NCBI GenBank assembly: GCA_951813545.1
Contig: OX638352.1
Coordinates: forward strand, 5,055,966 to 5,119,965
DNA: 64,000 nt
DNA from: an uncultured Poribacteria bacterium
GTDB taxonomy: Bacteria > Poribacteria > WGA-4E > WGA-3G
Direction: 5' to 3'
Below, piece by piece: positions 26,441 to 35,579 of this stretch (positions are counted from its first letter, which is position 1; every line of letters begins with the position of its first letter). The notes under the pieces were generated by a model, which was not told where the DNA came from, made no database searches, and was given only the letters and a program-made list of their open reading frames with translations. Both the position numbers and the translations under genes were made by a program.

Positions 26441-27292
26441 TTATTCGGTGTTTTCAGCAAAATAATCGGAATCTACCCGTTTGATTTCGTAGGTTTCCAC
26501 GGTAGAAACACCAACATTGTGATCTATCATATACCGAGCAAGTTGACTGCCATTGATAAGGATAACCCTCTTAGAACTTCTTTCCATAAACTCTTTAGCC
26601 GCTGGGTTAAAATCCGAAGTGGTAATGAAAATTCCGTCCTGTACTCCTTCCCCGTCTAACGCCCCAACAAAATCTCGAACTGGTGGTGCGCCAACATTTC
26701 CTTCCCACCGTTTTGCTTGAATGTAAACAACATTAAGACCAAGGGGATCCGCTTTAATAATACCATCAATTCCACCATCTCCACTACGCCCAACAGCTTT
26801 ACCAGCGTCTTCTCGTGAACCACCATATCCCATTTTGACGAGAAGATCAATAACCAATTTCTCAAAAAATGCGGGGGTGTTGTTCTTAATTTTTTGCCGC
26901 AAATCATCGGCTAATTCCTTTCGGCTTTTTTCATAATTTTCTTCAATCAATTTTTCGGGGTTTGGTGTGTTCGCTGAGAGAAAGTATGGAGTCTTCGGAC
27001 CTCCTGGTTGTATCAATTTCCCTTTGTCTAAAAGATATTTAAAAGCAGGGGCAACTACACTGTAACGAAAAACATCAAGATATCTTTCACCGCTTTTTCT
27101 TTTTGCATCTCTCTGTTCATCAGACAGTTGAAATTTTTCCGATAATATATTCGTTGCCTCTATGATCTTAATTCCATCAGGTGGATAATCAAGTTTAAGG
27201 ATAGCTTTACGGACGACTTCATGTGCTGGTAATTCTGTCTCATATTCTTCTTCTGTAACTGGGTTCTGCGCCTTTTTGATTACAGTTTCCAT
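26441..27292 (-). CDS. Mrr-like restriction endonuclease
   Basis: This 283-residue protein is a type IV-like Mrr endonuclease, which usually attacks methylated foreign DNA. The N-terminal winged-helix region (AHEVVRKAILKLDYPPDGIK) precedes the Mrr catalytic domain: GRSGDGGIDGIIK then VYIQAKRWEG, an intact D...QxK active site. The ATG at 27292 follows GAGAG; a weaker ATG at 27340 is also in frame. The promoter at 27329-27356 is strong and would start transcription close to that upstream ATG, which further favours 27292. The gene is single, not next to a methyltransferase. Confidence 0.9.
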   Translation of the reverse strand: METVIKKAQNPVTEEEYETELPAHEVVRKAILKLDYPPDGIKIIEATNILSEKFQLSDEQRDAKRKSGERYLDVFRYSVVAPAFKYLLDKGKLIQPGGPKTPYFLSANTPNPEKLIEENYEKSRKELADDLRQKIKNNTPAFFEKLVIDLLVKMGYGGSREDAGKAVGRSGDGGIDGIIKADPLGLNVVYIQAKRWEGNVGAPPVRDFVGALDGEGVQDGIFITTSDFNPAAKEFMERSSKRVILINGSQLARYMIDHNVGVSTVETYEIKRVDSDYFAENTE

Positions 27293-27328
27293 AAATAATC
27301 TCTCGTTTGAATTTTGAAATATGTTAAT

Positions 27329-27356
27329 AATATAGCACATTCAATCCACCTGTCAA
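27329..27356 (-). promoter_or_regulatory. Promoter of the Mrr gene
   Basis: On the minus strand, consensus TTGACA (27351-27356) and TATATT (27329-27334) are 16 bases apart, 37 bases before the ATG at 27292. Confidence 0.65.
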
Positions 27357-27413
27357 GTGAGACGTAGCGACCAGGAGATCGCTCCTACAGCGAAAAATCT
27401 TGAACACAAGACC

Positions 27414-27434
27414 GGCGAGGTTCCAAACCTCGCC
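27414..27434. repeat. GC palindrome between mrr and ADP-ribosylglycohydrolase
   Basis: GGCGAGG-TTCCAAA-CCTCGCC in outline, a near-identical copy of the one at 3150-3170. It lies in the short gap between two minus-strand genes and could end transcription of the upstream gene. Confidence 0.7.
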
Positions 27435-27475
27435 TACCAACTTAAGAGAAAACTAATAAGATTGGGGAACTGCAC

Positions 27476-28249
27476 CTACCGGAACTGATACATATCTTCT
27501 AACACTTCAAGCATGTCCGGGGTATCGGAGAGATAGATACTTTCTGCTCGTTCTTTGAGTTCGTCGGGAATGCCGTGCAATGCTTCGGCGATGGGACCAG
27601 CGATGGCAGCAAGCGTGTCAGCATCGCCACCGAGGGAGATGGCGTTACGCACCGCGTCTTCATAACTCACGGATTCCAGTGCACATGTTATCGCTTGCGG
27701 GACAGTGCCTTGGCAGGTTACATCGAAAAAGTAGGATGGACGGATTTCGTCCACTGTCTGCGTTAGGTCGTAGCCGTATTCGGAGGCAATAACCTTACGG
27801 ATGTCGGTAGGAGTCTCACCATGATACGCGAGCCAGATAGCGTGTGTCGTCGATCGCGCGCCTTTTATACCTTCTGGATGATTGTGGGTAATCTCGGTTA
27901 CCTTGTCGGAGGCGGAGAGTGCAGCTTCCAGATTATCGCGGTTCAGGAACGCCGCTGGAGAGACACGCATCGCTGCACCATTGCCATAACTGCCATACGG
28001 TTCGGGTGGATCGGCATAAATCCACATACCGAAATTCCCACCGTAGCCGCGATGTGGATGACGGCGACACCACGCTTGCATCGTTTCCGCTGGAGGGAGA
28101 TCATGTAGCAGAATATCTGCGACTGCGACAGTGCAAACGGAATCATCTGTGAAACGGCAATAGTCTCCAAAGAAAGGAAAATCCTTGGTTTTGATTGGGT
28201 ATCCCTCGTAGATGGAACCGATGATGTCGCCTATAATTGCACCTAACAC
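27476..28249 (-). CDS. ADP-ribosylglycohydrolase family protein
   Basis: This 257-residue DraG/ARH-type hydrolase probably removes ADP-ribose from proteins or nucleic acids. The metal-binding motifs are present: GAIIGDIIGSIYEG (3-16), FTDDSVCTVA (33-42) and ISLGGDADTLAAIAG near the end. It is cytosolic and helical throughout. A promoter of TTGATA and TATAAT lies just upstream. No ADP-ribosyltransferase is evident beside it, so the target of the modification is unknown. Confidence 0.92.
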   Translation of the reverse strand: MLGAIIGDIIGSIYEGYPIKTKDFPFFGDYCRFTDDSVCTVAVADILLHDLPPAETMQAWCRRHPHRGYGGNFGMWIYADPPEPYGSYGNGAAMRVSPAAFLNRDNLEAALSASDKVTEITHNHPEGIKGARSTTHAIWLAYHGETPTDIRKVIASEYGYDLTQTVDEIRPSYFFDVTCQGTVPQAITCALESVSYEDAVRNAISLGGDADTLAAIAGPIAEALHGIPDELKERAESIYLSDTPDMLEVLEDMYQFR

Positions 28250-28284
28250 GCTTCACCTCTCACCCGCACAATATTCTCATCGTG

Positions 28285-28312
28285 ATTATAGCATATTCAA
28301 AGAATCTATCAA
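28285..28312 (-). promoter_or_regulatory. Promoter of the ADP-ribosylglycohydrolase gene
   Basis: On the minus strand TTGATA (28307-28312) and TATAAT (28285-28290) are 16 bases apart, 36 bases before the ATG. Confidence 0.65.
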
Positions 28313-28349
28313 ATCTACTTTTATGCAGAAGTGGAGTCGGGGAGTCCGT

Positions 28350-28387
28350 CGTCTGAATCTCGGATTACACAGATTTCGCGGATTCTG
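28350..28387. repeat. Dispersed TCTGAATCTCGGATTACACA repeat
   Basis: The tract begins GTCTGAATCTCGGATTACAC and continues with AGATTTCGCGGATTCTG. It is related to 6405-6446 and 26389-26420. It lies in the 318-base gap between the divergent ADP-ribosylglycohydrolase and TlpA-like genes, which otherwise holds only the two promoters. Confidence 0.55.
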
Positions 28388-28468
28388 GCAGCTTTTGTGT
28401 GTTAAGCGACTTTGATAAACTGTCAGTATAAAATAAACTAAAAAAATAACAGATTTTCCTGACGATAT

Positions 28469-28476
28469 GTTATACT
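28469..28476 (+). promoter_or_regulatory. Extended -10 promoter of the TlpA-like cluster
   Basis: TGT-TATACT is an extended -10 element (TATACT at 28471-28476). The -35 region is weak. It precedes the 28568 start by about 90 bases and probably drives the plus-strand run of exported proteins. Confidence 0.4.
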
Positions 28477-28567
28477 GTCTTCTAAACTTAGGAAACGATT
28501 CAGTGAATTACCGAAGAACACCCGATACTTATCGACAAACACTCTCAAAAAGAGAGGGGAACATGAA

Positions 28568-29854
28568 ATGAAAGTAATAGCGACCATAGGAATCGTGTTA
28601 GGTCTACTGGTTAGCCTCGCTCATGCGGAAGTAGCAACACCAGAACAGCATGAAAAAAATATTGAGATGTGCACGCAAAACCTACTTGCTATCGGCAAGG
28701 CGATTGAAGTCTATGAGAAAGAACACAGTGATTTTCCGGTCTGGCTTTCTGATCTGCATCCAAAACACTTGATAGATAGTAATGTGCTTATCTGTCCTTC
28801 AGATCCAGAGGGCGGCAAACCGATTTATACTGGGAACACAGATCCAGAAATGCCCGTGAGTTATAGTTACGAGATTAACCCCGAATATAGAGAGTGGAAA
28901 ACGGAACAACGTAAGGTGTATGGCGATGCGATGCCGATCGTGCGTTGCCGCCATCATGCGAATGAGGATTTCGCGGTTCTAAACTTAAGTTTTTCCTCAA
29001 GGGTTTACCGGTCCGCTAATATTTGGGAAAACAAACCGACTGAGATATACGAGAACGTTGAAGAAGCCATTGTCACTTTGGCTGGTGGAATTCAGCGGCA
29101 TCCGGACAATGCAAATTTTGCCTATGTCTATCCTATGCTTGTCAGCCTTTACATGAAAGCCGAACGAGCGAAAGACGCCGAGAATCTCATCAACCGTTAT
29201 AAAGAGACCCTGAAACCTGATAGCATTCGAGAACACCTTGTCCTCGGTGATATGCTTAAACGGATAAATCAAGATGAAGAGCAGCTACAGCTTTATAATA
29301 AACTTGAGGAGCAGTTCCCAGAAAACCGCACGGTCTTCAGGAGACTTGCCGAGATTCATGACAGATTAGGCAATGCCGAACTGGCAAACGAATACCGTAT
29401 AAAGGCTGATCCTGTGCTGGCGTTAATTGGTAAGACTGTGCCTGACTTTTCTGCTATGGATCTCGATGGTAATCCGATTTCGCTTGAGCAATACCGTGGA
29501 AAAGTTGTCCTACTCGATTTTTGGGCTGTGTGGTGTGGTCCGTGCATCGCAGAAATGCCAAACGTCAAAGCGGTTTACAATAGTTACAAAGATGAAGGGT
29601 TCGACATTATCGGTATTAGCCTTGATACTGATGAAGATCACCTGCGGGATTACCTCAAAGAGAACGACATTCCTTGGCGACAGGTTTTCAGTGGAGAAGG
29701 CTGGAAGAGTCCCGTCGCGCAACAGTATGGCATTCGCGCAATCCCGGCACCGTGGCTTATTGATAAAGATGGCACATTAATTACCCATCAAGCGAGAGGG
29801 GAAAAGTTAGAACGTCTGGTAGCAGAGGCACTGAAGGGTAAATCAACAAATTAG
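28568..29854 (+). CDS. Exported TlpA-like thioredoxin with pseudopilin-like N-domain
   Basis: This 428-residue periplasmic protein has a signal peptide (1-20, cleavage after SLAHA). Residues 30-155 resemble the globular region of type II secretion major pseudopilins/DUF1559: CTQNLLAIGKAIEVYEKEH and WLSDLHPKHL then VLICPSDPEGGK. TPR-like helices (160-290) follow. The last 140 residues form a TlpA/AhpC thioredoxin with active site C323-G-P-C326 (AVWCGPCIAEMP). Redox-active disulfide exchange in the periplasm is inferred. The next gene is a paralogue. The ATG has a GAGAGGGG ribosome site. Confidence 0.87.
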   Translation: MKVIATIGIVLGLLVSLAHAEVATPEQHEKNIEMCTQNLLAIGKAIEVYEKEHSDFPVWLSDLHPKHLIDSNVLICPSDPEGGKPIYTGNTDPEMPVSYSYEINPEYREWKTEQRKVYGDAMPIVRCRHHANEDFAVLNLSFSSRVYRSANIWENKPTEIYENVEEAIVTLAGGIQRHPDNANFAYVYPMLVSLYMKAERAKDAENLINRYKETLKPDSIREHLVLGDMLKRINQDEEQLQLYNKLEEQFPENRTVFRRLAEIHDRLGNAELANEYRIKADPVLALIGKTVPDFSAMDLDGNPISLEQYRGKVVLLDFWAVWCGPCIAEMPNVKAVYNSYKDEGFDIIGISLDTDEDHLRDYLKENDIPWRQVFSGEGWKSPVAQQYGIRAIPAPWLIDKDGTLITHQARGEKLERLVAEALKGKSTN

Positions 29855-29883
29855 CAAGAGTCTCAACCGAAAAGGAGGCATCA

Positions 29884-31167
29884 ATGAAAGTAATTACGAC
29901 CTTAGGAACCGTATTGAACTCGCTGATTGGCTTTGCTAATTCGGAAGTAGCAGCAGATTCTGCAGCGGAGCAGAATGAGAAAAATATTGAAATCTGCACT
30001 CAAAACCTGCGTGCCATTGGCGAGGCAATTCACGCCTATCAGAAAGAACACGGTGATTTCCCGGAGTGGCTTTCAGACCTTCATCCGAAACATTTGGCAG
30101 ATGCGAATACCTTGATCTGTCCGGCGGACGAAGAAGGTGGCAAGACGATCTTTTCCGTGAACACAGATCCGAAAATGCCGGTGAGTTATGGGTACCAACT
30201 TCACCCTGAATACCGAGAGGAGAAAAGCACACAACGCGAGGTATATGGGGATATCATGCCCCTTGTCCGTTGCCGACATCACGAGAACGAAGATTTTGAT
30301 TGTTTGAACCTGAGTTTCTCCTCAAAAATCTACAAGTCATCCCATGTTTGGGAATCCATACCGGAAGATCTTTACGGTAGCCACGAAGCAGCGATCACTG
30401 CTTTTGAGGATGCCCTTGAACGATACCCGGATGGCAAGCGTTTCCCTAACCTCTATAAGCAGCTTGTCCGCCTCTACATCAAAACTGGCAACAAACAAGC
30501 AGCAGAGGCGATTGTTAAGCGTTTCCAGTCAGTTATGGAACCAGACCTTCCAGGGTATCGTATATTATTCGATCTGTTTGACGTAGTGGGTCAATATGAA
30601 GACATGCTTGAGGCTTTTAAGGAGGCTGAGCGACAGCATCCGGATGCCGAACCTATCCTCTGGCGACTTGCCTACGCCTATAGAAAATTAGGAGATACTG
30701 AACTCGCCGACGTGTATGACCGCAAGGCTGATCCCACATACAACTTGATTGGAAAACCTGTACCTGACTTTTCTGCAACTGACCTTGATGACAATCCGAT
30801 TTCGCTTCAAGGGTATCGTGGAAAAGTTGTCTTGCTCGATTTTTGGGGAGTGTGGTGCGGTTTCTGTACCTTGGAGCTGCCCAACATCAAAAAAGTTTAC
30901 GATACTTATAAAGACGAAGGATTTGATGTCATCGGGGTTAGTCTTGACACTAAGGAATCGGAACTGCACGACTACATCAAAGAAAACGACCTCCAATGGC
31001 GGCAGGTTTTCAGTGGTAAGACATGGAGAGACGACCCGCTTGCACAGCAGTATAATATCACGGGTGTCCCCAACCAGTGGCTTATTGATAGAGAAGGCAA
31101 ATTAATCACGCACAAAGCGAGAGGGGACGCGTTAGAGCAACTCGTAGCAGAGGCAGTGAAGAAATAA
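29884..31167 (+). CDS. Paralogous TlpA-like thioredoxin, CGFC active site
   Basis: This 427-residue protein has the same architecture as its 28568 neighbour: signal peptide, pseudopilin-like N-domain (CTQNLRAIGEAIHAYQKEHG, WLSDLHPKHL, TLICPADEEGGK), TPR-like middle and C-terminal TlpA thioredoxin. The active-site pair is C325-G-F-C328 (GVWCGFCTLELP) where the neighbour has CGPC, a change that alters redox potential in thioredoxin-family proteins. The two lie 29 bases apart with a good AAAGGAGG site, evidently an ancient tandem duplication. The next gene begins one base after its stop. Confidence 0.87.
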   Translation: MKVITTLGTVLNSLIGFANSEVAADSAAEQNEKNIEICTQNLRAIGEAIHAYQKEHGDFPEWLSDLHPKHLADANTLICPADEEGGKTIFSVNTDPKMPVSYGYQLHPEYREEKSTQREVYGDIMPLVRCRHHENEDFDCLNLSFSSKIYKSSHVWESIPEDLYGSHEAAITAFEDALERYPDGKRFPNLYKQLVRLYIKTGNKQAAEAIVKRFQSVMEPDLPGYRILFDLFDVVGQYEDMLEAFKEAERQHPDAEPILWRLAYAYRKLGDTELADVYDRKADPTYNLIGKPVPDFSATDLDDNPISLQGYRGKVVLLDFWGVWCGFCTLELPNIKKVYDTYKDEGFDVIGVSLDTKESELHDYIKENDLQWRQVFSGKTWRDDPLAQQYNITGVPNQWLIDREGKLITHKARGDALEQLVAEAVKK

Positions 31168-31168
31168 A

Positions 31169-31936
31169 ATGCGACTGACCTCTCTGATGCTGTGTGCTAT
31201 TTTTATTTTATGCGGATGCGGTTCCGATGAAACTTCTGCCCCGATAGAAGGTAAACCGAATTACTATCCTGATGCAGTCGGAAGTCGTTGGGTCTACCGA
31301 AACTCGGATGGACTCGAATGGGCGCGAGAGATTAGTGGCGAGACAAACATTGACGGAAAGGATTATAGGATCTTCACGGATACGCTGCCAGTTATGATAG
31401 CCGAATTCGATTTTCTGATGTCTATATACCATCGGGTTACCCCGAATCAGATTCTTGCCGCAGTCGGTGAAAAGGTAGAGCGTCTCGTTCAAACTGAACT
31501 TCCGAAAGCAGTGCAAGCGGAATTCGAGGGTTTGGAATTGAGTGCTGTAGTAGATCCAATCTCGTACCCCGAATTTGTGCTCCTTCAGATGCCGCTGATC
31601 CCGAATCTACAATGGGATGCTTTCACTGTGAAGGCTGAGGGGAACATCATTCTGCAAAACTTAGCTCTCCTTCAGATACCTTTTGAAGTGCATATAAGTA
31701 CTAAGGCGGAAGTTGCTGCTGAAAGTCCACTTGAAACGCCTGCTGATAGTTTCGAGCAAGCATATCGGATAGAATACCAGACGGAAATCACGCATTCGCT
31801 TCTTTCAAAAGATGAAACAATACAGCACCATCTAAAGGTGTGGTTCGTTCCGCATGTGGGGACTGTTAAGACTGAAAGTGAACAGGGCACAACAGAACTG
31901 ATTGAATACACTTTGGTGCCAACAATTGAAGAGTGA
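31169..31936 (+). CDS. Lipoprotein of unknown function
   Basis: This 255-residue lipoprotein has a short hydrophobic leader and the lipobox ILCGC, giving a lipidated cysteine at about residue 15-17. The mature part is beta-rich, with an early SRWVYRNSDGLEWAREIS element resembling strand-rich domains in other uncultured bacterial lipoproteins. No family was recognised. It begins one base after the TlpA-like stop, so translation is coupled; it is part of the same exported-protein unit. Confidence 0.75.
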   Translation: MRLTSLMLCAIFILCGCGSDETSAPIEGKPNYYPDAVGSRWVYRNSDGLEWAREISGETNIDGKDYRIFTDTLPVMIAEFDFLMSIYHRVTPNQILAAVGEKVERLVQTELPKAVQAEFEGLELSAVVDPISYPEFVLLQMPLIPNLQWDAFTVKAEGNIILQNLALLQIPFEVHISTKAEVAAESPLETPADSFEQAYRIEYQTEITHSLLSKDETIQHHLKVWFVPHVGTVKTESEQGTTELIEYTLVPTIEE

Positions 31937-31970
31937 GGAAATGGAACACGGAGTGTGCCTGCTACTTTAA

Positions 31971-33035
31971 ATGAGAAGTGTTATCTTAAGCGACAACAAA
32001 CCGGGACATTACAAGCAATCCTTGGGCATTGTGGAAAAGATGCCCGAATGTCAAGTGGAATGGCTTGAGGTCCGATTCCGGCGTAAGTGGCGCGATAATT
32101 TACTGCGGGTGTTTATGTGTATCTTTGGAGGTGTTCCACTCTCCACGTCCGTCATTCACACGCTTCTGCGGTGGAGTCTCACTTCTGATTCCTATAACGC
32201 GCTCGCGCAACTTCAAACCGTCAATATTATCCTCTCAACAGGCTCATCTGTAGCAGCCGTCAATCTACTTCTCGGCAGAATTCTGGGTGCTAAGACGGTT
32301 ACGTGTCGCAGACCTTCGCCGGTTGGTGTCCGTTATTTCGATCTCGCGATTCTCCCAATGCTCTCGTGGGATAGTGCCACGCAGAAAAGTAACGTCTGCA
32401 AAACAATCGGCGTGCCAACCCCTATTTCACCAGACACACTGAACGCTTATCGGGAACGTTTGAACCGTGAAATGAACCTCTCTGATAGCCCGCGTATCGG
32501 ATTACTTCTCGGTGGGGCAGATCGACACGAGACTATCACGATAGAAGATGCTAAGCGGCTAAGTGAGATTAGCAAAGCAGTCTCGGCGGAAATGAGAGCG
32601 CAGATATTAGTGACAACTTCCCGTCGGACACCGCCTGATGTATCTTCACATTTGGCATCAATGATGGAACAGACCGAATGGTGTCCACTCTTTATTGAAG
32701 CCAACACACCTTCAGAACTTGAGGATCCCTACCAAGCCATTCTCGCCTTAAGCGATCTGCTCATCGTCACCGCAGATAGTTTCTCAATGGCGTGTGAAGC
32801 GGCGAGCAGTGGACGCAAGGTTATTGTCCTAACGTTGTCACAAGAAAGTGCCAGATTACCGAAGCGATATAAAGTTTACGAGTATATGGAGCAAAACGCC
32901 ATTGTGAGTCGGTGCAGACTTAACAGTTTGGCACAGCACATTGAGAGTGCCCTTACCTCAGACGTTCCGAATGCCCGACTCCAAGATACAGAGACAGCGG
33001 TGCATGCGATTCGCCGTCTCATGGCTCGTAACTGA
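31971..33035 (+). CDS. ELM1/GT-B-like family protein
   Basis: This 354-residue protein matches the bacterial mitochondrial-fission-ELM1 family, whose fold resembles GT-B glycosyltransferases. It begins VILSDNKPGHYKQSLGI, a family hallmark, and has PRIGLLLGGADRHETI centrally and a late SDLLIVTADSFSMACEAASSG, which corresponds to the donor-binding half of GT-B enzymes. Its eukaryotic namesake is implicated in mitochondrial fission but the bacterial role is unknown, and some relatives cluster with lipopolysaccharide synthesis. No clear ribosome site precedes the ATG at 31971. Confidence 0.8.
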   Translation: MRSVILSDNKPGHYKQSLGIVEKMPECQVEWLEVRFRRKWRDNLLRVFMCIFGGVPLSTSVIHTLLRWSLTSDSYNALAQLQTVNIILSTGSSVAAVNLLLGRILGAKTVTCRRPSPVGVRYFDLAILPMLSWDSATQKSNVCKTIGVPTPISPDTLNAYRERLNREMNLSDSPRIGLLLGGADRHETITIEDAKRLSEISKAVSAEMRAQILVTTSRRTPPDVSSHLASMMEQTEWCPLFIEANTPSELEDPYQAILALSDLLIVTADSFSMACEAASSGRKVIVLTLSQESARLPKRYKVYEYMEQNAIVSRCRLNSLAQHIESALTSDVPNARLQDTETAVHAIRRLMARN

Positions 33036-33136
33036 TTTCCAGAAAATTGTGGAACTTCTTCCTACACTCGGTGTGATAATTCACAAGACACAGAAGTTGA
33101 TACCAATCAGCAATAACTTCACTGAAGGAGATCACA

Positions 33137-34453
33137 ATGAAGACCAAACATATTATCCACGCAATTACGCTTCTAATCGCTCTGGGAACAATCGCATTTT
33201 TGGTAGGGCAACCGGATGCGCAAACCGCCAAGGATCCTTGGGAGGCTTGGATAGATGAACAAACTGACACTGTGCTAAAGTCTGCGGGAGAAATGGATGA
33301 AGCGAGCCGTGCTGAAATGCGTGCCAGTATTCGGGCAAAGTTCTCAGCACTCGCTGCCGAACTGAAAAATGAGATCGCATCGCCGCCGCAAACGCAGGAC
33401 TATGCCATCTTGCAAACGGTTAAGGAACTACGGGACGCTTATGACGAGGGCTATAACCGCAAACATAAGGATACCACGGTGCGTGTGTCGTACACGGTAG
33501 AAGATGCTGAAATCTTTGCTTACGACGAGAATATTCCGCTTGCTGAAGTTGATGCGAAATATCCGCGCGACGCATGGCTCCAGATGCTGCTTGACAAAGG
33601 GATTACGATCAAGAACGCAAAGACGTATTGGGAATACATGTTCCTTCGGGATACGTTAGTACATCTTGAGAGACAGCCGAACGTGTGGACATCTGGACTT
33701 CTCGGCATTCCAGCCACGGAGGACTGGGAAACCTATAAAGCTGCCTATATTGAACGAGAACTTGGTCAGATTGAAAAAAGATCGAAAAAAGAAGGGCACG
33801 CGCTCATATTAAATTATGACAAAACCTTAGAAAAGTATCGCAGTCTATTAGACCATGTAGATGAGTACCAGTTTCATGCCCTACCCCCGGATTTTCCTAA
33901 GGTTCCGTCCCCACCTATATTTAAGGACTTTACAGTGCCACAGACTGTCAAAGCACTTCGGAAAGGCTACGATGAGAAGTATAACGAGAGGTATGCCATA
34001 ACCTCAGGAAGTGTCAGCTACACACTTGAAGGCACCACTGTCTTTAAGTATAAGGTTCCACTCCCTATGAGCGAAGTCGATGGGAAATATCCTCGGGATG
34101 AATGGCTTCAGATGCTCCTTGATAAAGGAATTACCATTGACAATTTTGAAGAGTACTGGACATATCTATCAAAGCGGGACGAATTGGTGGAGCTTGAAAA
34201 AAATCCAGAGGTCTGGTCTTCCCGACTCTTCGGCATCGCACCTACTGACGATTGGAAAACCTATAGAGACGCATACTTGCAGCAGATGCTTGAAAAACTC
34301 CACCGTCGGAACAGGAAGGCTGCAGTGTACTTTGGCAAAGTTGATGCAGAGAAGGCACTTACTGACGCAGAGGAAACACTTAAGCGAGCAAAAGAGCAGC
34401 TTAAAAAGTTGGAACAGCCTCAGCGTCCACCGCGTCCACTACTCGACCGCTAA
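33137..34453 (+). CDS. Exported protein with two copies of an unrecognised domain
   Basis: This 438-residue protein has an N-terminal signal or anchor (7-24), a helical spacer, then two homologous units of about 125 residues (93-218 and 269-395). Each unit has a TVKxLRxxYDExYN start, a short beta hairpin (VSYTxE), the core motif KYPRDxWLQMLLDKGITI (141-158 and 317-334), a helix xYWxYxxxRDxL, and a DWxTYxxAYL end. A charged coiled tail rich in Lys/Glu then Pro/Arg closes it. A third unit lies in the 35716 gene. No known family is recognised. It follows ELM1 with a strong GAAGGAGATCAC ribosome site and ends at a terminator hairpin. Confidence 0.8.
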   Translation: MKTKHIIHAITLLIALGTIAFLVGQPDAQTAKDPWEAWIDEQTDTVLKSAGEMDEASRAEMRASIRAKFSALAAELKNEIASPPQTQDYAILQTVKELRDAYDEGYNRKHKDTTVRVSYTVEDAEIFAYDENIPLAEVDAKYPRDAWLQMLLDKGITIKNAKTYWEYMFLRDTLVHLERQPNVWTSGLLGIPATEDWETYKAAYIERELGQIEKRSKKEGHALILNYDKTLEKYRSLLDHVDEYQFHALPPDFPKVPSPPIFKDFTVPQTVKALRKGYDEKYNERYAITSGSVSYTLEGTTVFKYKVPLPMSEVDGKYPRDEWLQMLLDKGITIDNFEEYWTYLSKRDELVELEKNPEVWSSRLFGIAPTDDWKTYRDAYLQQMLEKLHRRNRKAAVYFGKVDAEKALTDAEETLKRAKEQLKKLEQPQRPPRPLLDR

Positions 34454-34470
34454 TATGCGCTGAATTTGTA

Positions 34471-34512
34471 CTAAAAAGATGGCGAGGTCTTAGAACCTCG
34501 CCATCTTTTTAG
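34471..34512. terminator. Bidirectional 18-bp stem terminator
   Basis: A perfect 18-bp inverted repeat (34471-34488 with 34495-34512) with a 6-base loop has GC-rich GATGGCGAGGT arms and a TTTTT run on both outer edges. It lies between convergent genes ending at 34453 and 34519, so it can end transcription from both sides. The inner arms are a member of the window's GGCGAGG palindrome family. Confidence 0.9.
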
Positions 34513-34518
34513 TTGAAT

Positions 34519-35493
34519 CTAATTCGCTGCTGGCGGGACAGATTCAGCCGCCGATGGAGCAGCTTCAGCTGCGGATTCATCTTCTGCTACTGATTCATAA
34601 TATCCAGAACCGAAAAGGTAACCATCGTGACGAATCGACCACGTGCGCTTCTGTTCATCTGCGCCAGTTTCTGGATTGGGCCACAAGTACTCAGTCCAGT
34701 GTCCCGTCCCAGTCGCCTCGGCGATCTCTGTTCCTAAAGGCGATCCATCAAGACGCATAACATCCTTTAGATCTGTGCCTACGAAGTCCGGTCTTGGAGC
34801 ATGCGCGACAAAGATATCGTTTTCATCTGTGATGAATACATACCACTGTCCATCAATATTCGCTGAGTCATTGTAATAGGCTGCTGTAGCATCAAGCCCC
34901 TCAAATTCATAACGGGCAATCGCCTCAAGAATAAAGGCATGCGTAAATGCTTCTGGATCGTCTTTCGAGACCTTTGGAAGTGTCGCGGGATCTGGACGCC
35001 ACGGTTCATAATACCCGGAAGCAAAGAGGTAGCCCTCGTGACGAATTGACCACGTACGTTTTTGTCCTAATTTGTTCGTTTCGGGATTGGGCCACAAATA
35101 CTCGGTCCAGAGTCCATCAACCGTCGCCATCGCAATTTCTTCACCTGTGAGTGATCCATCAATTCCGGAAATTTTCGTTATATCCCTACCGACGAACTCC
35201 GGTGCAAATGGGTGTGCGACGTAGATATTGTTTTCATCAGTAATAAACACATACCACTCTCCAGCAATACTCATTGGATCATTATAGTAGGCTATCGCCT
35301 CACTACCTTCTGCTTTGTAACGATCAACTGCTGCTTGCACGAAAGCAACTGTGAACGCCCCTGGGTCCTTCATTGTAGGCATTTCAGTCGATGTGACGGC
35401 ATCCATTACTGGCTTCGTCATTGCCCTTTCGCAGCCGGTGATACCAACGGCTGCAAGCCCTATTGTAAGTAAAATCAACAAAAAATTTCTCAA
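34519..35493 (-). CDS. Lipoprotein with two tandem Cache-like domains
   Basis: This 324-residue lipoprotein has a hydrophobic leader and a lipobox ITGC with C21. Two homologous domains follow (about 42-165 and 176-302), each with EGxxAxAYYNDxxxIxGxWYVFITDENxIxVAH, then PEFVG or PDFVG, and TWSIRHxGYLFxSGYYE, the features of single Cache sensor domains. Unlike most Cache proteins there is no attached kinase, cyclase or chemoreceptor domain, so it may bind a ligand outside the cell and pass it on. An Ala/Glu/Pro-rich tail ends it. It converges on the 33137 gene at a shared terminator. Confidence 0.82.
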   Translation of the reverse strand: MRNFLLILLTIGLAAVGITGCERAMTKPVMDAVTSTEMPTMKDPGAFTVAFVQAAVDRYKAEGSEAIAYYNDPMSIAGEWYVFITDENNIYVAHPFAPEFVGRDITKISGIDGSLTGEEIAMATVDGLWTEYLWPNPETNKLGQKRTWSIRHEGYLFASGYYEPWRPDPATLPKVSKDDPEAFTHAFILEAIARYEFEGLDATAAYYNDSANIDGQWYVFITDENDIFVAHAPRPDFVGTDLKDVMRLDGSPLGTEIAEATGTGHWTEYLWPNPETGADEQKRTWSIRHDGYLFGSGYYESVAEDESAAEAAPSAAESVPPAAN

Positions 35494-35579
35494 TTTTTGA
35501 CTCCTTTTTTAGTCAATAGAATTTAGTTCACTTTAATTGTATACATTCACACCCCAATTGTCAAACGCGCCAATTTTTC

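Noticed and set aside
8457..27292. A single large defence island spanning the AAA ATPase to Mrr
   Set aside because: Clear housekeeping, transport and envelope genes interrupt the defence-type genes, so they are listed separately.
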